NCBI GenBank assembly: GCA_014529385.2
Contig: CM043944.1
Location: 170,100,740 to 170,164,739, forward strand
Reading direction: 5' to 3'
Length of the DNA: 64,000 nt
DNA from: Adiantum capillus-veneris
Taxonomy: Eukaryota; Streptophyta; Polypodiopsida; Polypodiales; Pteridaceae
The notes beneath the pieces were generated by a model that saw only the letters and a program-made list of their open reading frames with translations, had not been told where the DNA came from and made no database searches. The position numbers and the translations under genes were made by a program. Below are positions 32,440 to 43,100 of this stretch, in pieces (the stretch's first letter is position 1; the number at the start of each line of letters is the position of its first letter).

Positions 32440-33679
32440 ACAATTTTATCACCAAAATTGAGATCATGTACGATACATGTGTCATCCACAAATTTGACTA
32501 CAAGTCCAAGTCTAGCAAGTGTAGATAGAGACAAAAGCTTCTTCTTGATCCCAGGTACATACAATGCATCAACAAGTGTGAAAGAATTGTCATTTGTAGC
32601 AGTAAGCATAATCTTTCCAACACCCCCTGAACCGGATAAGAGGCATTGTTGGCACAAGTAACTGAATCTACAGCAACTGACATGCATGCATCATGGACAG
32701 TAGGATTATAGGTACATTCTGCACTAAAAGCCCTTTCTGCATCAACATCAGCATCACAGTCTCCTTTCACATAAGACTCAACATTAGCTGCATTTGTAGC
32801 GGAACCAGCCTCTTTCTTCTTAGCCTCTTTGGCCTTCAATTTAGGATACTACTTGATCAAATGATCATTAGCTTTACAATAATTGCAACGCATCTTCTTT
32901 TTGCCTTTATCATCGGAATTCCTAGAAGAATTGTTGCCATCAGAAGCATTAAAAACAGGTGATTTACCACTCGCAAAAGAACCATGAGAAATGGCTACAT
33001 TGTTGTTACCAGCAATGAAGGCATGTTCAACTACACGTTTTCTAGTCCTCTTTTTTCTGAAAAGTGACTCTTGCAATAGCAAATGCATCAAACTTGACAA
33101 CTTTAGGATTTCCTTGGGTCATAAGTCTCCAAGTACTAGCAAAAGTCTGGCAAAGCATCAAGAATAGTCTGCACAAGGGAACTATCTGAAAAGACTTCAC
33201 CTACAAAAATAAGTTTCTCATTGATATCCTTGACACCAGCAAGGAAAGTGTCCATGTCATCTTCCTCATGCATAATCTTCGACTTAGCTCTTTTACACAG
33301 CAATGAAATTTTTGCCTCATTGTGACTTGCATAAAGTCCAACCAAAATATCCCAAGCCTGTTTTGAAGATTTTGTTGAAAAAATGTGGGGAGTAATAGTG
33401 TGCTTCACAGACAACGCAATCAATGCAGGAGCCTACACATCTTTTACATCCCAACGAGCTTGCTCAGTCGTAGGCAAAATAGCTCTAACAGCAGCAAGAC
33501 CTGCAACATCCTCAACATCGCCTGCATCCTCAAAATCAGGATGCACATCAATGCCCTACACAATTTTTCAAACGCCCTTTGACACAAGAACATGTTGCAT
33601 CATATAAGCCCACGTAGGGTAATTGTCCCCATCCAATTTGTCCTCAGCAACAAACACACTTGTGTTGTTGTCAACCATG
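32440..33679 (-). pseudogene. Copia copy 2 gag with protease active site deleted
   Basis: The gag ATG is at 33679, followed by DNYPTWAYMMQHVLVSKGV, WDILVGLYASHNEAK and a knuckle CNYCKANDHLIK whose last positions are a stop and Tyr (Cys lost). The text then goes from SVAVDS straight to VTCANNASYPVQG. In copy 1 these flanks are separated by the 28-residue protease core with WYFDSG. The deletion is in frame and sits at a TTCA shared by both edges. Confidence 0.88.
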
Positions 33680-33817
33680 GTAAATGTCGCACTAGATGTG
33701 AAACTTGTTAAAGTTTAGGCATCTCAAGTGAACTACCCAATGTGATCCCATTATTTAGTTTGGCTTTTAGGTATTTATTTTACTTATTTTTCAAAGTCTT
33801 GGGTAGGGCAATTTACT

Positions 33818-33840
33818 GGGATTGCTATATAAGCAATCCC
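33818..33840 (+). promoter_or_regulatory. LTR TATA box in the loop of a perfect inverted repeat
   Basis: GGGATTGC - TATATAA - GCAATCCC: an 8-bp perfect inverted repeat with the TATA box exactly as the 7-nt centre. The position, about 115 bp into the LTR, fits a U3 promoter. Confidence 0.7.
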
Positions 33841-33899
33841 TTGCCTCCATTGTATACACATTCAATTATTCATTGCTAAGGTTGATTGTTTCAGGAAAC

Positions 33900-34008
<109 letters not shown>

Positions 34009-34053
34009 CCCACTCCCCTTGGTCTCTATGCTTTCGCATCGTCGACTTTGACA

Positions 34054-34065
34054 TGGTATCAGAGC
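34054..34065 (+). other. Perfect Met-tRNA primer-binding site
   Basis: TGGTATCAGAGC, exactly adjoining the CA end of the LTR. Confidence 0.95.
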
Positions 34066-34154
34066 TTAGTGCTTGACATGGAGGAGTAGTTCTTGGAGAA
34101 GAGATCCCCTTGAGAAGAAGAGTGCCACTGTCATCAACACCTTCACCCACTGCA

Positions 34155-34536
34155 GCATTTTGGAACACAGGCATCGCTCTTCCCCTCCCTTTGCTGACTA
34201 TCGGTGCCTCAAGCCTCCTGCCCATTAGTGTTTCAAAATGCTCGATCGACAACGGTAGGCAACACAAGTTCTGTAGTGTTTTAAAATGCTACCCTGTAGC
34301 AACTGTGTGACCCCCCTTCTCACTTGCATTTTGAGACACGCACAACCCCGCCATACAGCGCCATGCCCCCCCCCTCCTTGCGTGTTTGGAGACGCCCCCA
34401 GGTGACCTTCCCCTTTCCCAGCGTATTGAAATGCTGCTGTCAGCATCACCCTGCTCTCGTCCCTTACATTTCGAGATGCAACTATTGTCGAGGCCATCCC
34501 ACAGTCCCCCTCTCTTTTGCTAGCATTTTAAAACGT
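34155..34536. repeat. Eight near-palindromic 14-mers at 39-73 bp spacing
   Basis: GYRTTTTRAAAYRC-type words: GCATTTTGGAACAC (34155), GTGTTTCAAAATGC (34228), GTGTTTTAAAATGC (34276), GCATTTTGAGACAC (34326), GTGTTTGGAGACGC (34382), GCGTATTGAAATGC (34421), ACATTTCGAGATGC (34466), GCATTTTAAAACGT (34523). The sequence between them is not repeated. It occupies the 5' internal region of the element primed at 34054. Confidence 0.8.
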
Positions 34537-34957
34537 TGTTTCCAGCGGGCATGAGTGGTTGTCCTTGGGTGATCGAATACGCAGCAAGGCGAGATGACAA
34601 GGCAAAGGTGAAAGGGTGTTAGAGTTGTGGCATTGCCTGGGTGGCCTGTGATAGGAGGATTGAGTTACGACTTGAACAGGAAGAGTTTCGGCTTGGCGGC
34701 TTAGAGAAGGCTAGACAAAGTCTGATCTACGGAGCCTTGATTTGTTCAAGAGCTCCCACACGGCAACGTCGAGGCGGATTGCAGTGAGTGCGGAGCAGCT
34801 TGGGGAATTTTTTATTGTCTTGGATGGAATTCTTAGCCATTGCTATGCACAGTTTATTGTGGAGCTTTGGATTTGTTCAAGGTCTACCACAAGGCAAACG
34901 TGCAAAGTGGCTGCCGACGATAGAGTTTTGGATGTCAAAGAGGGATAGCAGATTGTG

Positions 34958-35105
34958 CGGAGCCCATTGCATGTGGAGTTCCCTTTGTGGTGGATTTGAA
35001 GCAGCTTGGATCTTTTTCGGCTTCGTTTGTACGGAGCCCACTGTGTGTGGAGTTCCCTTTGTGGTGGAGTTGAAGCGGCTTGGATCTTTTTCGGCTTGGT
35101 TTGTA
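34958..35105. repeat. Tandem duplication, two 74-bp units
   Basis: CGGAGCCCA.TG..TGTGGAGTTCCC opens units at 34958 and 35032, and both end with CTTGGATCTTTTTCGGCTT(C/G)GTTTGTA. A few substitutions. Confidence 0.95.
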
Positions 35106-36550
35106 TGGCTATTTTTTGGATAGCAAGAAGGTACCCAATTACCAGATCTTGAAATTTCAAAATGACCTCCCCTTGCTCGAGCGCCCACGACGACATTGAC
35201 CAAAACCATCCAAAAGCTATGGATAACGGATCGTCAGCCATCCATTTAGCGGCCTGTGCACCGACATAGTTCTCAAGTCAACCCCACAATTTGTTTGGCT
35301 TGAGTTTGTGAAGTCAAAAGCAAATGAAGGAGTTCACTAGATAACAACGGCAAAGGTCAGTTGGACAAGGATGGCAATACTAGTACTCAGTTAGCTGTCT
35401 CAATACCTGAGAGGTACGACCACATTTATGATTGTGATTCAACGCTTTGTTTGGCTCAAGAGTTTGAAGCCAAAGGCAAAAGCAGGAACTCACAAGAAGA
35501 CAAGGATAAAGGCAAGATGGATAGAGATTGCAATAATAAAGATTTGATAGAGGAGATGGGCATGGCACATGTGGCGGTGGCCACGGTGGCCTCGATGTCA
35601 TATTTCTAGTCAATGACAGGTGTCACCACTAGCTTCAGCCAGAAATAGGCTTGTGAGTGGAAGAGAGGGGCAAGCAATGCTCCCTATAATTAATTTGGAC
35701 CCTTGTGTTGGAGTTCAAGTTATTTGTGTTTGGACCCGTAGGTCATTGTTAAACACACATGCATCTGGTAGGGAACCAATCAGATGTCTAAGACACTATG
35801 GATGGGCTAGCCAATTCATTGTGTGTGCACTATCAACATGGAATGCATTGATTGTAGGATACGCCCACAAATGACGGCAAGGCCAAGAAGCTCATGGCTG
35901 GTTTTAGCTCATGTCCAACCCCCTATAAGATCCATACTAAGCATCAGATCAGAAAATCAAGGCCTAAACCATACACACAACCGTGTCGGCATATAGTCAC
36001 GTGCGGTTGTAGACATGTACTTGACATGTTATGGCTTTGCAGTAGCTCACAGGTGTGGGACATTTATGCAAATGGTTTTTATGCGTATGGTAGTGAGGAG
36101 TGCAATTTGAGCTCCACTTAAGAGCATGTATCCCCATAGGTACTCTTTGCATTACATGGCATTGTCTTGAGGGCATGTCCTGCTATGTTTTTTAATCACT
36201 TTGCCTTGTATGTACGTTATATGCGGTTATCATCATTGTACACTTTTGTGGAGACATTGTTGGCATTTACGACGGTCTGTTTGAGTTGAGCAGTTGGCAG
36301 TTCTACGCATTGTTATGCCATTTTGAGTTGCGTGTATGCTACACTTACACGAGAAACTATATCAAAATTTCCCTAGGTTTTCCCTCTCTCACATAGTGAT
36401 TGAATTTACTCCCATTGCCGAGCATATGGTTGTTTTGGACATGGACAAGACATGGACAAGCGTTCACGTACGCGCACTTGCAGGAGTGTGTATGAGATGT
36501 GTGGTCGTGTGGCTACGAGTTGCAGGTAGACGGACTTGAGTTTTGGTTGA
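35106..36550. other. No intact gene; weak PPR-like scrap near 35.84 kb
   Basis: The only protein-like hint is the plus strand at 35839-35905: STWNALIVGYAHK, stop, RQGQEAHGWF. It resembles the (V)SWNALI.GYA..G.G.EAL.LF repeat core of pentatricopeptide-repeat proteins. One repeat is too little to call a gene. The 82-codon frame at 35361-35609 is not recognised. Confidence 0.3.
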
Positions 36551-36930
36551 GATGTATGCTGGTGTGGCTACAAGATCCAAGTAGCCAAACTTAACTTTTG
36601 GCAGTGGTTGAGTTGTTCTCCCATTTGCTCTACAGGTTCCACGCACATGTTCCAAGTACATTTTGACAGTTGAGACTTGCAACAATGTGACAATTGTAGA
36701 GCATAGTCTTGTTATGATATTGCGGGAGATTTTATGCATTGATGTATGCTGGTGTGGCTACAAGATCCAAGTAGCCAAACTTAACTTTTGGCAGTGGTTG
36801 AGTTGTTCTCCCATTTGCTCTACAGGTTCCACGCACAGGTTCCAAGTACATTTTGACAGTTGAGACTTGCAACAATGTGACAATTGTAGAGCATAGTGTT
36901 GTTATGATATTGCGGGAGATTTTATGCATT
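36551..36930. repeat. Tandem duplication, two 190-bp units
   Basis: GATGTATGCTGGTGTGGCTA starts at 36551 and 36741, and the units are almost identical through TTTTATGCATT at 36740 and 36930. Only a few base differences are visible, so it is recent. Confidence 0.97.
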
Positions 36931-38103
36931 GATGTGTTGAGAACTACAAGTGTTGGTGAGCTTTCTTGAGAGCGTTTTCTCCCCACAAGGATCTCCTTTC
37001 GGTCCTAGTTCGATACACTTCGCTTCAGCATTGGTTTATGTACATTGCCAGTGTATATGTTGTAAAGCCTTAGGTCTTGTTTATGCTTTGAAACCTGTCT
37101 TTGTCAACATTTTCCTCTAGATACAAGAGAAGCTTTGCAGGTTTTTCCTCATGATTGGCTATTGTTTTGTTATAGTGGTCGAATTAATCTTCCACTTTGA
37201 CATTTACTTAAGGCGATTGATATGTGTGATAGTTTTGAGTCCACAACGATGACTCAAGTGAGGTAGCGGTCTCATTTGTGCCAACACTTGAGATGTTGGC
37301 ATTGTGATCTCTTAGGGCACATTAGACAATGTTTCTCTAGACGCATGAGGTAGTAGAGAAGATGTATGCAAGATGCGGATGCAGCTTTGAGACATGTTAG
37401 AGAGGTAGTTGTAGTGGAGGTATATGCCAATGACGATGATGTCACGCTTGCCTTGAGTATATCTCTTGCAGATATGTCTATGGATAACACACTTCTCCAT
37501 AGTGGTTATAAATGGCAATGTTGCTTTCCACATCACACCATGTCATGGGTGGTTTAGCAATTTCTCTAGTGGGAGACTTGGTTGTGTGTGACTCACTGAT
37601 TGTTCAATGTGTGACATAGTGGACGTAGGAGACGTATGTTTGGAATTGCCCAGTGGTGCATCATACACACTGTCATATGCAATATGTTCCTCAGCTGAGA
37701 CACAATTTGATCTTAGTGAGACAATTGAGAGACGATGGATGTCATGTACTACTTAGAGAGCAGTCCTTCTAGACCTCTTAGAGTCGACCTCATGTACAAC
37801 CTCTTAGTGTCGAGACCCGATATATAAGCTATATTGGGATTTTCAGTCGTGGAATGACTGACACTAGCATGATGCATCGTGCAGCAATGCAGGTTAGTAG
37901 AGGATACCTGCAGGGTATGCATGATGATTCTAGCAGTGATACACATTTCCACACGTTTCTAGAGCATAAAAGGCAGCATGCATCAACTTTGAGAGATCTA
38001 GTAGGCATAGGTTGAGATGAGATTCCTCCCTATACCTCATGTACATACTACTAGGTCCTATAGTAGTACCACTTATCAGCACATTTATCATTAAGTGGAA
38101 AAT
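36931..38103. other. No gene; one 8-bp stem-loop near 37277
   Basis: Nothing recognised. TGCCAACA-cttgaga-TGTTGGCA near 37277 is a perfect 8-bp inverted repeat of unknown meaning. Confidence 0.5.
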
Positions 38104-38140
38104 TGTTGGAATTAAGGCAATGTGCCTCTTACCGTGGCTA

Positions 38141-38968
38141 GTTAAGGATGCGCAGGCTCATGCATTCATTGATTTGTCTGTGAAGTGCACCATTGTTCCT
38201 CACATCCGTTCAGCAAAATTTGCAAAACAGGCTTGGGATATTCTAGCAGGTCTTTATGCAAGTCGCAATGAGGCTAAAATTGCTTTGTTGTGTAAAGAGC
38301 TGGAGTCGAAGATTATGCATAAGGAAGATGATATGGACACTTTCCTTGCTAGTGTCAAGGATATCAATGAGCAACTTATTTTTGCAGGTGAAGTTATTTC
38401 AGACAGTTCCCTTGTGCAGACTGTTCCTGATGCCTTACCAGATTCTTACCAGACTTTTGCTAGTACTTGGAGACTTATGACCCAGAAGTTGTCAAGTTTG
38501 ATGCATTATGCACATTTCTGTTGCAAGAGTCACTTTTCAGAAAAAACAGGACTAGGCAGTGTGCAGTTGAACATGCTTTTATTGCTTCTCAAAGAAAGGG
38601 TGGTAATAGTAATGCAGCCCACTTCTTATGGTTCTGCTGTGAGTGGCAAAAATTCTGTTCCTAATGCTTCTACTGGCAGCAATTTGTCTGGAAATTCTAG
38701 TGACAAGGGCAAAAAGAAGATGCGTTGCCATTATTGTAAAGCTAATGATCACTTGATCAAGTCGTGTCCTAAGTTGAAGGCCAAAGGGGCTAAGAAGAAA
38801 AAGGGTGGTTCCACTGCAAATGTTGGTTCCACTACAAATGCAGCCATTGTTGAGTCTTTTGTGAAAGGAGACTATAATGCCGATGTTGATGCAGAATGGT
38901 CTTTTAGCGCAAAGTGCACTCACAATCCTGTTGTCCATGATGCATGCTTGTCAGTTGCTGCAGATTGA
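38141..38968 (+). pseudogene. Copia copy 3 gag, long frame kept by compensating shifts
   Basis: Open from before 38141 to a TGA at 38968. It has WDILAGLYASRNEAK, FAGEVISDSSLVQTV, WRLMTQ and the only intact family zinc knuckle in the window, CHYCKANDHLIKSC (C-x2-C-x4-H-x4-C, 38726-38767). Compared with copy 1, a 10-bp deletion after WRLMTQ shifts the frame and a 1-bp insertion before TSYGSA restores it. About 45 residues between them are therefore nonsense relative to the family. The protease motif follows after the stop. Confidence 0.88.
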
Positions 38969-39189
38969 TATGTGTGGTATTTCGACAGTGGTGCTACAAA
39001 GCACATTACCTCACATCGTGAATTGTTTACCTCTCTCGAGTCTGTCCCTCATGGGAATTCAGGCACTCTCTCGTGAGAAGCTTGAAGCTTTCTACAAAGC
39101 TTTGGGCTTACTCCCCTTTGTGGACTGATCCTGTCCTCAGGGCATGGCACTTCCCTTTACTCATGTGCCAGCTCTCGTTCACCGCATCA

Positions 39190-39203
39190 CTCCAGGGGGG
39201 ATT
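39190..39203 (+). other. Polypurine tract of copia copy 3
   Basis: CCAGGGGGGATT directly before the LTR start TGTTACC. Confidence 0.75.
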
Positions 39204-39430
39204 TGTTACCATATACATGTGGTAGTGATGTGTGTGAACACACTAGGACCGCCAGGGGCATTTTTTCCCTCTTTAGGAGGCTTTTCCCCCCGTGCACTGT
39301 ATATACGCCCATCACTCTAGGGCTATCTATCTTTACTTGCACACTAAGTAACACACTCTCTATTGTGTGCCTTGAGCTTCCTTCATCTTCTCCAAGCTGT
39401 GTGTGTTTCTCTACAACCCTAATTCCAACA
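39204..39430 (+). repeat. 3' LTR of copia copy 3, 227 bp
   Basis: TGTTACC...TTCCAACA. It aligns over its full length with the inverted LTR at 12171-12399. A TATATA site lies near 39300. No matching target-site duplication is found because the 5' end is lost. Confidence 0.93.
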
Positions 39431-39529
39431 ACCTCTTCATCTTGGAGGGAAATTCACGGACTCCATAGCTTTCTTCTCTTTATTTGCAACATCTCCACAA
39501 CATTCATCTTATGTTTTCCTTGCAGTTAA

Positions 39530-41925
39530 GAATAATGGCTTTCTCATCCACACCCTCAAACCTCCACAACACCCTAAATATCATCTACACATTGACTTGG
39601 ATCCTCAATATGAGCCATTATGTAAGCGACACAATCTAACATATAAGTGACACTCATAAAGAAAGAAAAAATCTGAGCAGAGGGAGCAAAACATATACAT
39701 ATTTGGTCAAATGGTTTGATCTATCCTTTGAACCCTATGACTAATGCCTCTCTTGCATTCACAAATCCTACTGGTTTATTAACTTTTACTAGTGATGGAG
39801 AGAATGGCTTGCTTATCTATTGAAAATCTCCAATTGGTCAAGCTAAAATTCATAAATGCATGGTGCATCAACAAGAAAATGAGATTGTATGACTATCTCA
39901 TTTACATTCTGATGACCGAAAAACCATATTATAGCACACATAGGAGTTACAGGTCCTTTGAGATAAGGTACAGACCTTACAAACGAATCTTGAAACCTTT
40001 AAGGCTATCTTTGGTGGTTTTAAGAAAAGAATCCATGCATCGAGGTAAGGAATCTAAACATTCTAAACTATTTGAACCAAACTACTTGGTGTCTTATGTA
40101 TAAATTGCTTTGTCTATAGACATGCTATCTATCCCCTATCTATCTAGACAAAGAAAAAATTGATCTCAAAGCCAATATAGGAAAGCAATTGAAACCCTTG
40201 ATAAGTAGTTTCCTTGCAAAGGATATATATCATGACAAAAATATTCTAGAGAATGCCATGTCTGCTAATGAAATAAAGGGCACACTTGACTCCCTTGGCG
40301 TGAGCAAGAGAGGCTATTTATCTATTCAACAGTCAATCTCCTCCATATTTGTGAATAAGGGAATAATTCAAAGCTATTACCAATAGCAACAAGTGTATGG
40401 AAGAGTGACTTCACCTCAACCACACACGGACTGACTTCCTTGGATGTCTCTTTCATATTCAAGGTACTTACAAAGCCCAAGGAACAATTGCAACTTATGA
40501 TGAGTACACCAATATCTTCATGGACCTTGCTATGTTGCAAACTCAAATTGTAGAGTCCTACAATGTCACATTTGAAGAGATTTTTGGGGTGCTTCATTTT
40601 GTTTTGAAGCTAGATGAGTTTAATATTACTAAAGAGAAGAAGCTAGAGTGAGGCGCAATCACATTAATGAATAATATTTTTTTGAAATGTCCCACAAATG
40701 ATCCTTTACACTACATCGTTCATTCAAAAACAAACATATGGTGGCTTGGTGCTTTTCAAGTAATTCATTTGCTACCAACTCTACACCTTCAATGAGCCTA
40801 CTTCTATACTCAAATATTGATTTTCATTTCACACCACATAAGGACTAATCTTGCAGGTAAAGAAAGAGGACCATGATATTTTATCTTGGGTCCCATCAAA
40901 CCCCTATTCTTGATAGAATTGTTCGACAAATGAATCAGGAGAAGTGCTAAATGTGCATGGCTGGGGAGACTTTCGAGTCCCATGGCTAGGTCTCCATGCT
41001 TGTTCTGCATGGATTCTACAAAGGTGATGGACCCCAAGTGGGAAAGAAAGGCCCCTACTTGTCACAACAAAGATCCTGATTTCCATCCAATTATGGATAT
41101 TCCACTTGGTAATGTGCACATATGGACAATGCATGTCCTTTGCAAAATTTTGGAGAAGTTAACTTATATCTCTACATCGGTATTACTTGAAAAATAAAGA
41201 TTTAGGTGAGTCGTAGGTGGCTCTATAGGCCCTTGAACAAGCATTGTCAGATTTGAATCTCCATGGGGACAACGTCAAAATCTAGCAAGACAAAAAAAAG
41301 CTCAATCAATGGCAAGGACATGCATTGAGAACCATCCATCGTTGGGTTCAAGGCATGAACATTTTTATCTAAACCACTAGGCATTAAAAATGTGATGCTA
41401 ACAAAGTGTGGGAGGATATATCACTCCACCTATGTTAGCAAAGGTGAGTATCTACAATGGAAAAAACTTCATATGGTAGTGAAGAATCAAAAAACAACTA
41501 CTCACAATGCCAAGGGTGAGGTGTGGTGTTCCACAAACACACTCTTTCTGATGTGTGACAAAGATAATTGGTCACAAGGCAATCTCAACAAGTTTAAGGG
41601 GAACCTTTGGCTACCAAAAAAACCATTCAAGAAAGCATGGACTGACACATAGATCACTCATTAGTTGGTATTCTTCAAGCACTTTCGTAATTAGAAAGAA
41701 CTATGTGGTGTGTTTTTTGCCTAGCAACTTGCTTAATTTGACGCACATCTTTTTCAATACTTTACTCAAAAGTATGAAAACTCAGGCATATGGAATATTC
41801 AAGGGTTGGAAAAGTCTCATTACGTAGCCAAGAATGCCTACTTCAAACACACACAACATGGTGGATCTATAGAGAAGGCAAATAGTTTGAAAGAGCTATA
41901 ACTGCTTCTATCGCCCAATCCTTCA
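39530..41925 (+). pseudogene. Large unrecognised protein-coding unit, frame-broken
   Basis: Successive plus-strand segments read like one long protein split over frames. In order: DLDPQYEPLCKRHNLTYK (about 39590); SNGLIYPLNPMTNASLAF and LLTFTSDGENGLLIY (39700-39810); a leucine-heptad stretch DKVQTLQTNLETFKAIFGGF (39965-40030); ISSFLAKDIYHDKNILENAM and GTLDSLGVSKRGYLSIQQSI (40200-40350); TIATYDEYTNIFMDLAMLQT and FEEIFGVLHFVLKLDEFNIT (40488-40630); a Cys-rich part with MCMAGETFESHG, CLFCMDS and TCHNKD; NVHIWTMHVLCKILEKLTY (about 41115); ALEQALSDLNLHGDNVKI (about 41227) and HRWVQGMNIF; and WNIQGLEKSHYVAKNAYF then KHTQHGG (41785-41865). At least 650 residues, with about ten stops or shifts. It starts just after a tract ending TTTTCCTTGCAG. 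I cannot name the family; a mobile-element protein is my best guess. Confidence 0.6.
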
Positions 41926-42720
41926 CCACATGTAGAAAAATTGAGTATTAGCCTCTTTTACAATAGCACATGAAACTAGGCATTTACAACAAAAAAAGCT
42001 CAAACGATTAGAGGCACTCAACAACTCAAGTGCTAGTGAAGGCCAAAGAAAGTGGAAAAATATGTGAACCATAGGTGGAGCAAGAGACTGTTAAGTGTTT
42101 AACATAACATTATCGAGTCACATTATTATAAAAACGCTAATTTTTGTTTCAACTTGTTGACGGTTTCTATATATCTTGTGGCACTTTGCCTTTGTATCTA
42201 AGCATTAAGTGTTTGCCATACTCTAAGAGTTCATTTTGGTTGTTTTTCCCTAATGAGAGTGCCATTTCTATGTGTAGTAATAGGCCGCACGACCACCCAT
42301 ATACCCAGGACTATATCTAAAACATTCTCTCCAAAAAACTTTGTCGACAAGGATAATTTTGTCCCCATTTTTTGAACAACAATGGTCCACAAAGGAAGCG
42401 CGAGAGGGTCTTCAAGGCATACGTTGTGATAGTCCCCTCTTGTGACATTCTATTATGAAAGACTAGGATGAGTGCCTCAAAAAGTTTTGTAAGAAATTGT
42501 GTTGGGGTTGCATTCCATCCACGATACTCTCTGGTCCAACGATGGAGAAAGTCATCCTTGTCAGGAATCTAGGACTGCAAACACAAAGATGAGTCAAAAA
42601 GTGAGCCCGGGGGGGAGGCGTACCATGAAGTTCTTATCCTTCGTCCAAAGTTCATCCCTCCATAGGTCCACTAGTATGATTGACCCCATTACTAGATGCT
42701 TAAACCAATCCTATATTTCT
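41926..42720. other. No gene seen
   Basis: AT-rich sequence. Short frames on both strands are without motif. A G-rich tract lies near 42606. Confidence 0.45.
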
Positions 42721-42824
42721 TGATTGTTGCTTGAGGGCTTGAGGTTATTTCAAATTGCTTGGAACGTGGCATCATTTGGGATTATCTCTTTATACTCTTT
42801 TGGCTTCTCAAAGCAGAGCGTGAG

Positions 42825-43097
42825 TCACTCCACTGGCTTACTAGAGCTTTCCATTGCTTCATCACCACTACTATCTTCAGAAACAAATCCACTCCTCTCC
42901 TCCTGGAATTTTGAGATATGGTGGCCAGTGCAAAGTCTTCCTGCAGACAACAAATGGTTTGAAGAAGCTTGTTCGTTTGAAAATACAACAGGGCGAGAGT
43001 TGTAGTTTTGTCTTAGCAAAAAAGACCGCACAACATTTTGCATTAAAAGGAATATTGAATATTTTAATACTCTAAAAATAACCCTTAAATGATACAT
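42825..43097 (-). CDS. Unrecognised ORF with acidic Ser-rich C-terminus
   Basis: A 90-codon minus-strand frame with NVVRSFLLRQNYNSRPVVF, then CTGHHISKF, ending in a hydrophilic tail SGFVSEDSSGDEAMESSSKP. After its stop the same strand continues to look protein-like for a while (CFEKPKEYKEIIPNDATF). It could be a broken exon or the end of a larger pseudogene. Not recognised. Confidence 0.25.
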   Translation of the reverse strand: MYHLRVIFRVLKYSIFLLMQNVVRSFLLRQNYNSRPVVFSNEQASSNHLLSAGRLCTGHHISKFQEERSGFVSEDSSGDEAMESSSKPVE

Positions 43098-43100
43098 GCT

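Larger units (their letters stand above)
29165..33705 (-). mobile_element. Ty1-copia element, copy 2: gag to RNase H, defective
   Basis: Minus-strand coding region in the copia order gag, protease remnant, integrase, reverse transcriptase, RNase H, ending KALGLLPFVD-stop near 29205. The leader stops 27 bp before the gag ATG, at 33706, where an unrelated plus-strand LTR begins. No 3' LTR of the copy 1/3 type follows; past 29165 the sequence diverges from copy 3 after a GGAGAGGGAG purine tract. Many stops and frameshifts. Two notable lesions, the protease deletion and a 387-bp duplication, are listed separately. Confidence 0.88.
38104..39430 (+). mobile_element. Ty1-copia element, copy 3: gag, protease scrap, RNase H tail, 3' LTR
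   Basis: The plus-strand relative of copies 1 and 2. Homology begins at about 38141 in gag (KDAQAHA), runs to the protease motif (WYFDSGATKHI), jumps at about 39047 to the last codons of RNase H (KLEAFYKALGLLPFVD), then to a GGGGGGAT purine tract and the 3' LTR. So integrase, RT and most of RNase H are deleted, and the 5' LTR, primer site and gag start are gone. An inverted 14-bp LTR-end sequence marks the 5' breakpoint. Confidence 0.9.

Noticed and set aside
32239-32661. 140-codon plus-strand ORF
   Set aside because: Antisense shadow of copia copy 2 protease and pre-integrase.
39490-39535. Splice acceptor (TTTTCCTTGCAG) as proof of a spliced cellular gene at 39.5 kb
   Set aside because: A pyrimidine tract plus AG is common; without a donor or transcript it does not establish an intron.
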